NCBI GenBank assembly: GCA_965602035.1 | Contig: OZ271919.1 | Span: forward strand, 2,232,001 to 2,296,000 | DNA from: Natronospirillum sp965602035 | GTDB taxonomy: Bacteria > Pseudomonadota > Gammaproteobacteria > Pseudomonadales > Natronospirillaceae | Direction of reading: 5' to 3' | Length of the DNA: 64,000 nucleotides | Shown here: in pieces, positions 1-8,952 of the stretch | Position numbering within the stretch: position 1 is the stretch's first letter | How the letters are laid out: each line of letters begins with the position of its first letter | Translations under genes and position numbers: made by a program | Notes under the pieces: model-generated | Told to the model about the DNA's origin: nothing | What the model saw: the letters and a program-made list of their open reading frames with translations, nothing else | Database searches by the model: none

Positions 1-123
1 GTCATCACCGCCGGCGCCCTGGTCGCGTGGACCGGTTCCAATTATCCGGATCTGATTATCGGCACCATCGCGGGGGGCATTGTACTTAACGGTGCCAGAC
101 GCATTTTGGCGTTGAAGGGTTAA
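1..123 (+). CDS. C-terminal fragment of CzcD-like cation transporter (5' part outside window)
   Basis: Frame 1 is open from the first base for 40 codons to a TAA at 121-123. The residues include a glycine-rich hydrophobic stretch (LIIGTIAGGIVLNGARRIL) like the last membrane span of cation diffusion facilitators. The stop lies three bases before the lspA start, so the genes look co-transcribed. In ISPpu12-like elements a czcD-type gene sits exactly here, and that context supports the call more than the short fragment does. The substrate metal cannot be inferred from 40 residues. Confidence 0.55.
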   Translation, partial: VITAGALVAWTGSNYPDLIIGTIAGGIVLNGARRILALKG

Positions 124-126
124 ATA

Positions 127-638
127 ATGCTCATTATTGGCAAAAAGCTCTCGCCGTATGCCCTATTGTCCATATCGGGCCTGCTGGCAGCGTCTGATCA
201 GGCTGTAAAGTGGCTGGTGCATCAATCAATGGCCTATGGCGAGTATGTTTCGGTGACCCCGTTCTTTAACTGGGTGCACCTATGGAACACCGGTGCCGCA
301 TTCAGTCTTTTTGCGAATGGTGGAGGCTGGCAGCGCTACTTTTTTGTCGGAATCGCGGTAGTGGTCTCGATTTTTCTGATCAAGCTGATCCTTGAAAATC
401 GTCATAAAGGAGAAGCCATCGCTTAAGTCTTATCCTCGGTGGCGCCATGGGCAACCTGATTGACCGGGTCTTTCGCGGCTATGTTGTGGATTCCTTTGAT
501 TTCTATTGGCGAGACTGGCATTGGCCGGCCTTCAACCTGGCTGATATTGCAATTGTCCTCGGTGCCTTACTTTTCGTTTCCAGCAGCTTGTTGGGTAAAA
601 AAGCAAACACCAATGCCGAGCCGGATGGATCTGACTGA
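127..638 (+). pseudogene. lspA: Signal peptidase II (lspA) copy, frameshifted
   Basis: LspA is the membrane aspartyl protease that removes lipoprotein signal peptides. The first 99 codons (127-426) contain the NTGAAFS motif and membrane spans. The reading then stops at TAA 424-426. The second half continues one frame over, from about 429 to 638, with GNLIDR, VVDSFDF and FNLADIAI, which hold the catalytic aspartates. One missing base near 420-429 would restore a protein of about 170 residues, the normal length. Such lspA copies are known cargo of ISPpu12-like elements, so the chromosomal lspA should be elsewhere. The frameshift may be real decay or a sequencing error. Confidence 0.85.
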
Positions 639-659
639 CACCTACGCCTATACAACACC

Positions 660-1910
660 ATGACCGAACTTCCCGACAACATCCTTCACCTGCCGCAATA
701 CCAAGTACTGGGCTGCAAATCAACCGACGACGAAATGCACTTCCAGGTGGACGTGCCCGATCCCATCGCCTGCGAGGAATGCGGCGTGCAGGGTGAGTTC
801 GTACGGTTCGGCAAGCGGGTCACTCTCTGGGTGGTCCGCCGCCGATACACCTGCCGGGCCTGCAAGACAACATTCAGGCCCCAGCTACCGGAGATGGTGG
901 ACGGATTCCGTATGACACTGCGGCTGCATGAGTACGTGGAGAAGGAATCCTTCAACCACCCCTACACCTTTGTGGCGGCACAGACCGGCCTGGACGAGAA
1001 GACGGTGCGCGACATCTTCAACGCCCGCGCCGAGTTCCTGGGGCGCTGGCACCGCTTCGAGACGCCCCGCATCCTGGGCATTGACGAGCTATACCTGAAC
1101 AAGCGCTACCGCTGCATTCTGACCAACATTGAGGAGCGAACCCTGCTCGACCTGCTGGCCACCCGCCGCCAGGACGTGGTGACCAACTACCTGATGAAGC
1201 TGAAAGACCGGCAGAAGGTCGAGATCGTCAGCATGGACATGTGGAACCCCTACCGGGCAGCGGTCAAGGCTGTGCTGCCCCAGGCCCGTATCGTGGTCGA
1301 TAAGTTCCATGTGGTGCGCATGGCCAACGATGCCCTAGAGAGAGTGCGCAAGGGCCTCAGAAAGGAGCTGAAACCGTCCCAGAGCCGGACTCTCAAGGGA
1401 GACCGGAAAATCCTGCTGAAACGCGCTCACGAAGTCTCAGACCGGGAGCGCCTCATCATGGAGACCTGGACAGGCGCGTTCCCGCAACTGCTGGCCGCCT
1501 ACGAGCACAAGGAGCGCTTCTACGGCATCTGGGACGCCACCACACGGCTCCAGGCAGAAGCCGCCCTGGACGAGTGGATAGCCACCATCCCGAAGGGCCA
1601 AAAGGAAGTCTGGAGCGATCTGGTCAGGGCAGTGGGAAACTGGCGCGAAGAGACCATGACCTACTTCGAGACGGACATGCCCGTCACCAACGCTTACACG
1701 GAGTCCATCAACCGACTGGCCAAGGACAAGAACCGTGAAGGGCGCGGTTACTCCTTCGAGGTGATGCGGGCACGAATGCTCTACACCACGAAGCACAAGA
1801 AGAAGGCACCGACTGCGAAGGTCTCTCCTTTCTACAAGAAAACCATCGGTTACGGACTGCCGGACTTCGCAGAGGAACTCAACTACGGAGTCGATCTATC
1901 AACCATCTGA
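660..1910 (+). CDS. tnpA: ISL3-family transposase
   Basis: The 416-residue protein has the usual ISL3 transposase architecture. An N-terminal zinc finger has cysteine pairs in CEECG (near residue 38) and CRAC (near 68). A helix-turn-helix region follows, then a DDE catalytic core with aspartates in GIDELYLNK and SMDMWNPY and a glutamate in NAYTESINRLAK. The length is normal and no frame break is seen, so it could be active. It starts 22 bases after the lspA remnant and is probably transcribed with it. A 9-bp hairpin follows the stop. Confidence 0.93.
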   Translation: MTELPDNILHLPQYQVLGCKSTDDEMHFQVDVPDPIACEECGVQGEFVRFGKRVTLWVVRRRYTCRACKTTFRPQLPEMVDGFRMTLRLHEYVEKESFNHPYTFVAAQTGLDEKTVRDIFNARAEFLGRWHRFETPRILGIDELYLNKRYRCILTNIEERTLLDLLATRRQDVVTNYLMKLKDRQKVEIVSMDMWNPYRAAVKAVLPQARIVVDKFHVVRMANDALERVRKGLRKELKPSQSRTLKGDRKILLKRAHEVSDRERLIMETWTGAFPQLLAAYEHKERFYGIWDATTRLQAEAALDEWIATIPKGQKEVWSDLVRAVGNWREETMTYFETDMPVTNAYTESINRLAKDKNREGRGYSFEVMRARMLYTTKHKKKAPTAKVSPFYKKTIGYGLPDFAEELNYGVDLSTI

Positions 1911-1923
1911 GGGTGGTATCAGA

Positions 1924-1949
1924 TTGATGGGGTGAAGGTGCCCCATCAA
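1924..1949 (+). terminator. Hairpin after the transposase gene
   Basis: TTGATGGGG (1924-1932) pairs with CCCCATCAA (1941-1949) around an 8-base loop, 14 bases after the tnpA stop. The T-tract does not follow directly; it starts at 1969 beyond the proposed terminal repeat. Its right arm overlaps that repeat, so it may be a transposase-binding or subterminal structure, or a terminator for tnpA transcripts. Confidence 0.5.
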
Positions 1950-2256
1950 CCATTAAATCCGTATACCCTTTTTTTTGTCCGATTACCCGCCATTTTCACC
2001 CAGATCGGATAGATTGCCACTGCCGAATGGCTTCTCAGGCGGACATCAACTGTGCATAGTTATAGAGAGAGTGTCCCGTTTGGCCGCCCCCGGGTGGCCC
2101 TTTTTCTTCCCCTGCTCCGCCACTGTTGGCTTCATCCGGGCCCTTGCTTCGGCAGCATAGCAACAATTCCGGCCTCGAGCATCCAGGGCTGTTACGGTCG
2201 CGCACCGGCGAATCCCGCGGAATGCGACCAGCCCGGTACATGGTGCAATGACGCAC

Positions 2257-2286
2257 AAAAAAAGCCCGCGGTGAAATCACCGCAGG
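2257..2286 (-). terminator. Rho-independent terminator of the chemoreceptor gene
   Basis: Read on the minus strand, GCCTGCGGTGA pairs with TCACCGCGGGC across a short loop, with one mismatch, and a run of seven T follows (seven A at 2257-2263 on the plus strand). It lies about 40 bases past the stop of the minus-strand chemoreceptor gene. Confidence 0.85.
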
Positions 2287-2327
2287 CTATAGGGTTCAAT
2301 TACGGGCCGCTGCTAACGCGACAACGG

Positions 2328-3902
2328 TCAGGCCCGGGCTTCGATCGCTTCTTCGGCCGACGTTTCGGGCTCTTCGTCCTCACGCACCTTGAAGCGACCG
2401 ACCAGCTCGCGCAGATCCCGGGCCAGTTCCCCCAGCCGTTCACTGCCAGACTGCGCATCGTCCGTGTCGCGGGCCGCCTGCTCCGCCACTTCGACAATGC
2501 GGGTCAGGCTGGCGCTGATGTCGTTGGCCACCGACGTCTGCTGTGAGGCGGCACTGGCGATCTGCGTATTCTTGTCGTTGATCCGCGTCACGGCGTCAGC
2601 AACCTGGTCCAGCGAGCCTTCGGCACCGCGAGCCTGCTCTACCGTTTCTTCCCCTTTCTTGCGGCTGGCACTCATGGCGTCTACGGCATTGCGCGCACCC
2701 CGCTCGAGCTGTTCAATCATCTGCTGAATCTCTTCGGTGCTGCTCTGCGTCCGACTCGCCAGAGTCCGCACTTCATCAGCTACAACGGCAAAGCCTCTGC
2801 CCTGTTCGCCGGCACGGGCCGCTTCAATGGCCGCATTCAACGCCAGCAGGTTGGTCTGTTCAGCGATCCCGCGAATAACATCCAGTACGGTGGTTATGGA
2901 TTCAACGTCGCCTTCCAGGGAATTCACAACCTGCGCGTTCTGCTCAATGTCATCTGCCAGCGCAACAATCGCTTCTATTGCCGAATGAACAATCTGCCGC
3001 GCCCGTTCGCCCTGTTCGTCGGCGCTCTGTGCCGCCTGGGACGCTTCGTCGGCGCTGCTGGCCACTTCATTCGCTGTGCTCGTCATTTCCTGCATGGCAG
3101 CCGCAACCTGATCGGTTTCCTCGCGTTGCTGCCGGGCGCCCGCCTGGGTTCGTACCGTACTGCTCTGGCTTTCCTCGATGCCCCGGTCCATCTGTTCGAC
3201 CGAATCGATCACCTGGGTCACCAGCTCACGTATGCGATCGATAAACCGGTTGAAGCTTTTGGCCAGCTGCCCGATTTCATCCTCCCTGCGAATCCGGATC
3301 TGGCGCGTCAGATCACCCTCGCCCTGCGCCACATCGTCGAAAGCCACCTGAAGCGCCCGGATCGGGCGTGTCACCAGAACGTTGAGCAGAATGGTCACTG
3401 CACCGAGCAACGCCAGCACAAGGACAACATTCTGGGCGATCGCCTGAATCACCGAATCAGCCAGAGCCTGCTGGATACGATCCTTGTTCTCGTAGATAAC
3501 CGCCGTACCCACCATAGCCTCGCCCCACACGAGCTCTACCTCGACGGGTTCACGGCCGGCGTAGTCTTCCCGCACCGCATCAGCGGGTTCGCCCTCGGGC
3601 GCGTTTTCTGTTCCCACAATCAGCTCGCCCTGATCGTCGTAGACAAAGATCGCGTCGATGAGATCGGCGGCCACTTCCGAGTCAACGATCAGGATTACCT
3701 GACCCGTGGAAAAGTTCCAGATCGCGGGGGGAATGCTTTGCTGTAATCGATAGACAACCGCGTCGAGCTGACTCTGCTGCTGCTCAGTCAGGGTAGTCGC
3801 TGTGGTCCGGTAATTGTTGAACGAAAAAACCACCAGCAGTAATACCAGCACAATGCTGGTCACAAGGAGAAACCGAAAACTGATTCGGTTGATCAATTTC
3901 AT
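2328..3902 (-). CDS. Methyl-accepting chemotaxis protein
   Basis: The 524-residue protein is a membrane chemoreceptor that signals to the CheA/CheW complex. It has an N-terminal membrane span (about 10-28), a periplasmic region of about 120 residues, a second span (about 153-176), a HAMP linker (about 177-230) and the signalling domain. The hairpin tip has QTNLLALNAAIEAARAGEQ and the ADEVRTLA region. The periplasmic part is shorter than a typical double-Cache domain, and its ligand cannot be inferred. The gene stands alone with its own terminator and a sigma-28-like promoter about 180 bases upstream, which suggests it belongs to the flagellar regulon. Confidence 0.93.
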   Translation of the reverse strand: MKLINRISFRFLLVTSIVLVLLLVVFSFNNYRTTATTLTEQQQSQLDAVVYRLQQSIPPAIWNFSTGQVILIVDSEVAADLIDAIFVYDDQGELIVGTENAPEGEPADAVREDYAGREPVEVELVWGEAMVGTAVIYENKDRIQQALADSVIQAIAQNVVLVLALLGAVTILLNVLVTRPIRALQVAFDDVAQGEGDLTRQIRIRREDEIGQLAKSFNRFIDRIRELVTQVIDSVEQMDRGIEESQSSTVRTQAGARQQREETDQVAAAMQEMTSTANEVASSADEASQAAQSADEQGERARQIVHSAIEAIVALADDIEQNAQVVNSLEGDVESITTVLDVIRGIAEQTNLLALNAAIEAARAGEQGRGFAVVADEVRTLASRTQSSTEEIQQMIEQLERGARNAVDAMSASRKKGEETVEQARGAEGSLDQVADAVTRINDKNTQIASAASQQTSVANDISASLTRIVEVAEQAARDTDDAQSGSERLGELARDLRELVGRFKVREDEEPETSAEEAIEARA

Positions 3903-4081
3903 GGCAGAACCTCTCTGGGCAAATGCTGTTTTTATCCCGGTCCCGCACGCTATCGAAACCCGCGCCTCCGGCAGGTTAACGGTTCAGGCAGGTACCGCGA
4001 ACGAGAGGCTCACGCACCTGGCAGGTGTGATGATAACGCGACTTATCTTTATTATTCGGTATCCATATCGGAGGTAATAAT

Positions 4082-4109
4082 ATATCGGCCGGGAATTATT
4101 GCAACTTTA
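4082..4109 (-). promoter_or_regulatory. Sigma-28 (FliA)-like promoter of the chemoreceptor
   Basis: On the minus strand TAAAGTTG (TAAA at 4109-4106) is followed by GCCGATAT (4089-4082). This closely resembles the FliA consensus TAAAGTTT-N11-GCCGATAA, except that the TAAA to GCCGATAT distance is 16 rather than 15. It would give a leader of about 170 bases before the start codon at 3902. The gene type fits FliA control. Confidence 0.5.
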
Positions 4110-4157
4110 GTGACATAATGAACAATATCGAAAATTAGCGAACAACGAGGCCAGCTC

Positions 4158-5369
4158 ATGACTGCACTGTTCCCACCACCGCCCGGGCCCTTTTCCGTGG
4201 CCCGACTGCCGGAACTGACCTTCGGCGAGAACGCTATCGAGTCGCTGCCTGAACTGATGGCAGGTGTCGGCAGCAAGGCGTTGATTATTACCGGGCGTTC
4301 TTCTTTTACCGACAGCGAACACTGGCCGGCGCTGAAACGCGCGCTTGCTGCCCGCGGCGTGTCCTGGGAAATGATTCGTGTCACCGGCGAACCGTCACCC
4401 GAGCTCGTGGATGAGACGGTAAGTGCTCACCGACCGGTTATGCCCGACATGGTCGTTGCCATTGGCGGCGGCAGCGTGCTCGATGCCGGCAAATCCATCG
4501 CCGGGCTGTTGCCCGGTGGCGACTCGGTTATGGAATATCTGGAAGGCGTTGGCGCAGGCCGCAGCTTCGACAGCGAAACCGTTCCGTTGATCGCTGTGCC
4601 CACGACCGCCGGCACCGGCAGTGAAGCCACCAAGAACGCGGTACTGAGCCGTCAGGGGCCCGACGGGTTCAAGAAATCGTTTCGCTCGGCGAAACTGGTT
4701 GCTGCCCGTGCGGTTATTGACCCGGCACTGCTCGACCAGTGCCCGCCGCTGCAGATTGCCGCCAACGGCATGGACGCGTTCACCCAGTTAATGGAGTCTT
4801 ATGTCGCAACCGGTGCCAGTCCATTCACCGATGCTCTGGCCTGGTCCGGGTTGACCCATTTTGCCGCCGGCTTCTGGACTGCCTGGGAGAAATCAGGCGA
4901 TGACGCCATGCCGGGTTACCGTCACCTCGCCTACGCGTCCTATCTGTCCGGGGTCACACTGGCGCAGGCCGGGCTTGGTTCCGTGCATGGCCTGGCATCG
5001 CCGCTGGGCGGGTTTTTCCCTATTCCGCATGGCATCGTCTGCGGAACCCTTGTGGCTGCGGCCACGGAAGTGAATATTCGCTCCCTGCAGGCGCGTGAGC
5101 CGGACAACCGGGCACTGGGGCGCTATGCCGAGATCGGGCGGCTTCTCTCGGCCCGCCATGATCTGGACGATCGTGCGGCGCTGACAGTGTTGCAGCAGAC
5201 GCTCAACGAGTGGACGGAACGCCTCGACCTGCCACGCCTGCGCGAGTACGGTATCGCTGCGTCAGACTTTCCAAAGCTTATCGCCAATGCGCGGGGTGGC
5301 AGCATGAAAACCAACCCCATTGTGCTTACCGATGAGGAGCTATCCGGGCTTCTGGCCGTAAGGCTCTGA
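4158..5369 (+). CDS. Iron-containing alcohol dehydrogenase
   Basis: This 403-residue enzyme belongs to the group III (iron-type) alcohol dehydrogenases, NAD(P)-dependent oxidoreductases of small alcohols and aldehydes. The nucleotide-binding GGGSVLDAGKS motif is near residue 97 and TTAGTGSEAT near 152. Metal ligands are expected in DPALL, the ANGMDAFTQ region and the two His of GSVHGLASPLGGFFPIPHG. The length is normal. It is monocistronic, divergent from the chemoreceptor and convergent with the next gene, so the neighbours do not reveal the substrate. Confidence 0.9.
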   Translation: MTALFPPPPGPFSVARLPELTFGENAIESLPELMAGVGSKALIITGRSSFTDSEHWPALKRALAARGVSWEMIRVTGEPSPELVDETVSAHRPVMPDMVVAIGGGSVLDAGKSIAGLLPGGDSVMEYLEGVGAGRSFDSETVPLIAVPTTAGTGSEATKNAVLSRQGPDGFKKSFRSAKLVAARAVIDPALLDQCPPLQIAANGMDAFTQLMESYVATGASPFTDALAWSGLTHFAAGFWTAWEKSGDDAMPGYRHLAYASYLSGVTLAQAGLGSVHGLASPLGGFFPIPHGIVCGTLVAAATEVNIRSLQAREPDNRALGRYAEIGRLLSARHDLDDRAALTVLQQTLNEWTERLDLPRLREYGIAASDFPKLIANARGGSMKTNPIVLTDEELSGLLAVRL

Positions 5370-5400
5370 AACGCCCCCGTCAACCTGGGTGCCCGGGCAG

Positions 5401-6636
5401 TCATTCCGTGGTGTCGATCCGGATATGGTTGCTCAGGGTGCGGTGCACCGGGCACCTGTCGGCGATTTCAAGCAGTCGCTCACGCTGCTCCTGGCTCAGG
5501 TCCTTACCGGTCAGCCGGATGCGGCGGCGCAGCACGTCAATTCGCCCCTTGCTGTCGGTCTTGGTGCCGGCTGCCGCGCAGTCATCACAGTGCTCCCGAT
5601 CGTGCGACAGTGACACGGAGATGTCCTCCAGTGGCCACTGTTTGTGGTTGGCGTACATCCTGACCGTCATCGACGTACAGGTGCCGAGTGCGGCCAGCAG
5701 GTGTTCATAGGGATCCGGCCCCAGGTTCCTGCCGCCCTTGTCCTCGGGCTCGTCGGCCAGCCAGTCATGATCATCAGTGACTACGTGGCGGGTAAACTGC
5801 CGGTCGGATTCATCCACGCGGACGATGCCCGGTTCGCTGTGGTTCAGTGCTCCGGCTGCATCGCCTGCCGGAACGCCCAGATAGCGCTTCACCCACGCCG
5901 CCAGCGTATCGCCGACATAGGCCGCATCGGCATCACGGGACAACAGATGGTCGGCATCGTCCAGGGAAATAAAACTCTTCGGGTGTCGTGCCAGGCCATA
6001 GATTCGTGCTGCTTCATCAATGCTGACGAACTCATCAACGGGCGAATGAAAGATCAGCAGCGGGCGCCGCAACCGACCGATGTGCCGCTCCAGGCTGGCT
6101 TCCCGGATGTCCTCGAGAAACTGCTTTTTGATCCGGAAGGGCCGACCGGCCAGCGACACCTGCGCTTCGCCGGTTGTCTCCAGTTCACCAACCGCGTCGT
6201 CAAGGAGGTGGGCAACGTGCCCCGGGTCCGAGGGCGCACCGATCGTGACCACCGCGCGGACAGAGGGCAGCCGGTCCGCCACCGCGAGCACAGCGGCGCC
6301 ACCCAGGCTGTGGCCGATCAGCAGGCTGGGTGCCTGCCATTCACGGTCCATGTATTCGGCGGCGCTGACGAGATCTTCCACATTCGAGCGGAAATTGGTG
6401 TTGGCAAAATCGCCATCACTGCTGCCCAGCCCGGTAAAATCAAACCGCAGTGTGGCAATGCCTTCCTGTGCCAGTGTGGCGGCCATTCGGGACGCCGAGC
6501 GAATGTCTTTCCCACAGGTGAAGCAGTGGGCAAACAAGGCAAACCCGGTGGGCGAACCGGCCGGTAATTCCAGCAGACCGGACAGCTCATCGCCGTCTTC
6601 GTTCTCGAAACGAACACGCTCGCGTCTTGTGCTCAT
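5401..6636 (-). CDS. Bifunctional alpha/beta hydrolase / OsmC family protein
   Basis: The 411-residue protein fuses two domains. The N-terminal 250 residues are an alpha/beta hydrolase with the nucleophile elbow GHSLGG and a C-terminal DDADHLL region. The C-terminal 160 residues are OsmC/Ohr-like, with a thiol cysteine in LGTCTSMTVRMYA and a second in DRCPVHRTL. OsmC proteins reduce organic peroxides. The fusion suggests hydrolysis and peroxide detoxification of the same ester or lipid-derived compound, which is an inference. ATG at 6636 is chosen because GGGAGAA lies just upstream; the frame stays open to 6699. Confidence 0.88.
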   Translation of the reverse strand: MSTRRERVRFENEDGDELSGLLELPAGSPTGFALFAHCFTCGKDIRSASRMAATLAQEGIATLRFDFTGLGSSDGDFANTNFRSNVEDLVSAAEYMDREWQAPSLLIGHSLGGAAVLAVADRLPSVRAVVTIGAPSDPGHVAHLLDDAVGELETTGEAQVSLAGRPFRIKKQFLEDIREASLERHIGRLRRPLLIFHSPVDEFVSIDEAARIYGLARHPKSFISLDDADHLLSRDADAAYVGDTLAAWVKRYLGVPAGDAAGALNHSEPGIVRVDESDRQFTRHVVTDDHDWLADEPEDKGGRNLGPDPYEHLLAALGTCTSMTVRMYANHKQWPLEDISVSLSHDREHCDDCAAAGTKTDSKGRIDVLRRRIRLTGKDLSQEQRERLLEIADRCPVHRTLSNHIRIDTTE

Positions 6637-6705
6637 CGGGTTCTCCCTGCATGTGTGAAAATCTCTGTCGTTGAGGACCACGACGTAATTACGTACCACC
6701 CGTCA

Positions 6706-7467
6706 CTACCAGAAGGCAGGCTCCTCGCGTGACTCGATGCCGGCCGGTTCCCCGCCCCGGGTGTAGGTACGTTCCAGGATCTGCAGCCGGCCATCGCCGT
6801 CCACTATCATCCCGGTTGTACTGCGGGTGCCATAGTCGGGCAGTACAATGAACTCGCTGGACAGCGCTTTTTCCAGTTCCGGCGCTACGCCGGTGTCCGG
6901 GAGCGCGTCGTCGTCGGCCTGGCGAACACTCGACAGCAAACCGGCCAGTTGCTCGGGACTGCCGGGCTGTTCAATGAACCGGGCCATCCGGGTATGGGCG
7001 GACGCCATTTTGGGCCAGGCAGAGTCCAGTGTGCCATTGCTGAGCGGGTAGATTCCCGGGCCAAGTTCACGCCAGTTCTCTGTGTAGTTCGAGACATAGC
7101 ACAGGTCGGTCGCATCGCCGACCATGAGGTTGAACCCTTGATACTGATCCGCTTCCGCCTGCAGCACGGCAGCCACACGGGTCACCGGGCCACTGAGCGT
7201 CAGTGCCTTCACCACCAGTTGGCCGCGTGACGGGCCGTTTTTCTTCGGTGCGGGCAGTTGGCGCACATTGGTCAGTGCCGCCCAGCGGCCGGAGCGCACA
7301 CCCAGCCAGGTACCGCCGGCTTCAAGGTCACGGCCACCGATAATGCCCGAGCCATCGTCCCAGCGGTGCAATGGCGCTGTTGGGCGGTCCATGAACTCGT
7401 CACGATTGGCCGCCACCAGCAAAGGCATTTGCTCCGAGACACGGTGAGCAACCACCAACAGACACAT
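6706..7467 (-). CDS. NRDE family protein (TANGO2-like)
   Basis: The 253-residue protein begins MCLLVV with a cysteine at position 2 and has the diagnostic AANRDEF motif near residue 20, then GGRDLEAGGTWLG. These mark the NRDE/TANGO2 family, whose N-terminal cysteine resembles that of N-terminal nucleophile hydrolases. Its role is poorly known; eukaryotic homologues are linked to heme or lipid handling. The start at 7467 gives the conserved N terminus; the open frame extends upstream into argH but is not expected to be used. It lies four bases after the argH stop, so the two are probably co-transcribed. Confidence 0.88.
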   Translation of the reverse strand: MCLLVVAHRVSEQMPLLVAANRDEFMDRPTAPLHRWDDGSGIIGGRDLEAGGTWLGVRSGRWAALTNVRQLPAPKKNGPSRGQLVVKALTLSGPVTRVAAVLQAEADQYQGFNLMVGDATDLCYVSNYTENWRELGPGIYPLSNGTLDSAWPKMASAHTRMARFIEQPGSPEQLAGLLSSVRQADDDALPDTGVAPELEKALSSEFIVLPDYGTRSTTGMIVDGDGRLQILERTYTRGGEPAGIESREEPAFW

Positions 7468-7471
7468 GGGT

Positions 7472-8875
7472 TCAGCGCTCCGAGGCGCGATTCTGCAGCG
7501 TTTCCCGCGCGCGTTCTGCCGCCGCACGAACCTGAGCCGGTGCGGTGCCACCCAGATGATCCCGGGCGGCCACGGAGCCATCGAGGGTCAGGACAGCGTA
7601 GACGTCCTCGGCAATGGTGTCATGGAACCCGCGCAGTGTTTCCAGTTTGAGCTCAGCCAGGTCGCACCCGTGTTCAATAGCACAGGCGACCGCGCGGCCC
7701 ACCACCTCGTGTGCGTCCCGGAATGGCACGCCCTTCTGTACCAGGTAGTCTGCGAGGTCCGTGGCCGTTGCATAACCGGCAGCAGCAGCGCTGCGCATGG
7801 CGGGGCGATTGGGTTCAATGTAGGGCACCATATCCGCGAACGCCCGCAGGCAACCAGCGAGTGTATCAACGGTGTCGAAGACGGGCTCCTTGTCTTCCTG
7901 ATTGTCCTTGTTATAAGCCAATGGCTGCGACTTCATGAGTGTCAGCAGTGACATCAGGTGACCGTATACACGGCCGCTTTTGCCACGTACCAGTTCCGGC
8001 ACATCCGGGTTCTTCTTCTGCGGCATTATGGAAGAACCGGTGCAGAACCGGTCCGGAAGTTCGATGAAATTGAACTGAGCTGACGTCCAGAGCACCAACT
8101 CTTCCGACATCCGTGACAGATGCATCATGATCAGCGCCGCCGCCGCGTTGAACTCAATGGCGAAATCCCGGTCGGACACGCTGTCGAGACTGTTTTCGGT
8201 AGGCCGGTCGAAGCCGAGCAGGGTTGCCGTGAAGGCCCGATCCAGCGGGAAGGTGGTGCCGGCCAGCGCGGCCGCACCCAACGGCATGACGTTCATGCGT
8301 GCCCGACAGTCCTGCAACCGGCTGAAATCACGGCCGAGCATTTCATTCCAGGCGAGCAGATGATGGCCGAAGGTCACCGGCTGGGCCGTCTGAAGGTGGG
8401 TGAACCCTGGCATAATGGTGTCTGCTTCCTGCTCGGCCAGGCTGACAATACCCTGTTGCAGGCGCGTAAGCTCCGCACAGAGCGCGTCAATTTCATCACG
8501 CAGGTACAGCCGGATGTCTGTGGCGATCTGGTCGTTCCGCGAGCGGCCGGTATGCAGTTTCTTGCCGACAGGCCCTATGCGGTCGGTAAGCGCACGTTCA
8601 ACGTTCATATGCACGTCTTCCAGTGCCACCTGCCAGTTGAATCGACCGTTATCAATGTCCTCGCGCACCGCCTTGAGCCCGTCCAGAATCTGGTCCCGCT
8701 CTTCTGCCGTCAGCACACCGACACGCGCCAGCATACTTGCATGGGCAATGGAACCGTCGATGTCGTACTGGTAGAGGCGACGATCAAAGCCCACACTGGC
8801 AGTGAACTCTGCGACGAAGGCGTCAGTGGACTCCCGAAAGCGGCCGCCCCACTGGGTATTGGTTGAATCTGTCAT
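7472..8875 (-). CDS. argH: Argininosuccinate lyase
   Basis: ArgH cleaves argininosuccinate to arginine and fumarate, the last step of arginine synthesis. The 467-residue length is normal. The superfamily signature GSSIMPQKKNPD lies near residue 282, and HTGRSRNDQ and THLQTAQPVTFGHH supply further active-site residues. It starts with WGGRF-type N-terminal residues typical of ArgH. The NRDE gene follows at four bases. No other arginine gene is in the window. Confidence 0.97.
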   Translation of the reverse strand: MTDSTNTQWGGRFRESTDAFVAEFTASVGFDRRLYQYDIDGSIAHASMLARVGVLTAEERDQILDGLKAVREDIDNGRFNWQVALEDVHMNVERALTDRIGPVGKKLHTGRSRNDQIATDIRLYLRDEIDALCAELTRLQQGIVSLAEQEADTIMPGFTHLQTAQPVTFGHHLLAWNEMLGRDFSRLQDCRARMNVMPLGAAALAGTTFPLDRAFTATLLGFDRPTENSLDSVSDRDFAIEFNAAAALIMMHLSRMSEELVLWTSAQFNFIELPDRFCTGSSIMPQKKNPDVPELVRGKSGRVYGHLMSLLTLMKSQPLAYNKDNQEDKEPVFDTVDTLAGCLRAFADMVPYIEPNRPAMRSAAAAGYATATDLADYLVQKGVPFRDAHEVVGRAVACAIEHGCDLAELKLETLRGFHDTIAEDVYAVLTLDGSVAARDHLGGTAPAQVRAAAERARETLQNRASER

Positions 8876-8952
8876 GGCAGGTAATGATGTCTCCGGTAAT
8901 TGGCACAGCCATAAGCGGCTGAACGTATCCTGGCTGAGGGCATGGCTGCGCC

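Larger units (their letters stand above)
1..1968 (+). mobile_element. Partial ISL3-family insertion sequence, ISPpu12-like, right-hand part
   Basis: Three same-strand genes in tight order (cation-efflux tail, lspA copy, ISL3 transposase) match the known cargo of ISPpu12-type elements, which carry a MerR regulator, a CzcD-like transporter, lspA and tnpA. The left end lies outside the window. The right end is placed at 1968, where the strand read inward begins GGGTATACGGATTTAATGG, a plausible ISL3 terminal repeat starting with GG. Eight T residues follow at 1969-1976, which fits the 8-bp target duplication of this family. The missing left end means neither the repeat pair nor the duplication could be confirmed. 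Confidence 0.75.
1911..2327. other. Non-coding stretch between IS transposase and chemoreceptor gene
   Basis: This 417-base gap holds the IS right end (to 1968), an 8-T run, about 280 bases in which I see no gene with coding character, and the chemoreceptor terminator near 2257-2286. The short frames here lack convincing starts or recognisable products. Confidence 0.6.

Noticed and set aside
1969..1976. T8 run as the T-tract of a transposase terminator
   Set aside because: The hairpin ends 19 bases earlier, too far for a rho-independent terminator; a target-site run at the IS end fits better.
2985..3746. 253-codon open frame on the plus strand
   Set aside because: It is antisense to the chemoreceptor gene and has no motif.
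5644..6567. 307-codon open frame on the plus strand
   Set aside because: It is antisense to the hydrolase-OsmC gene and shows no family features.
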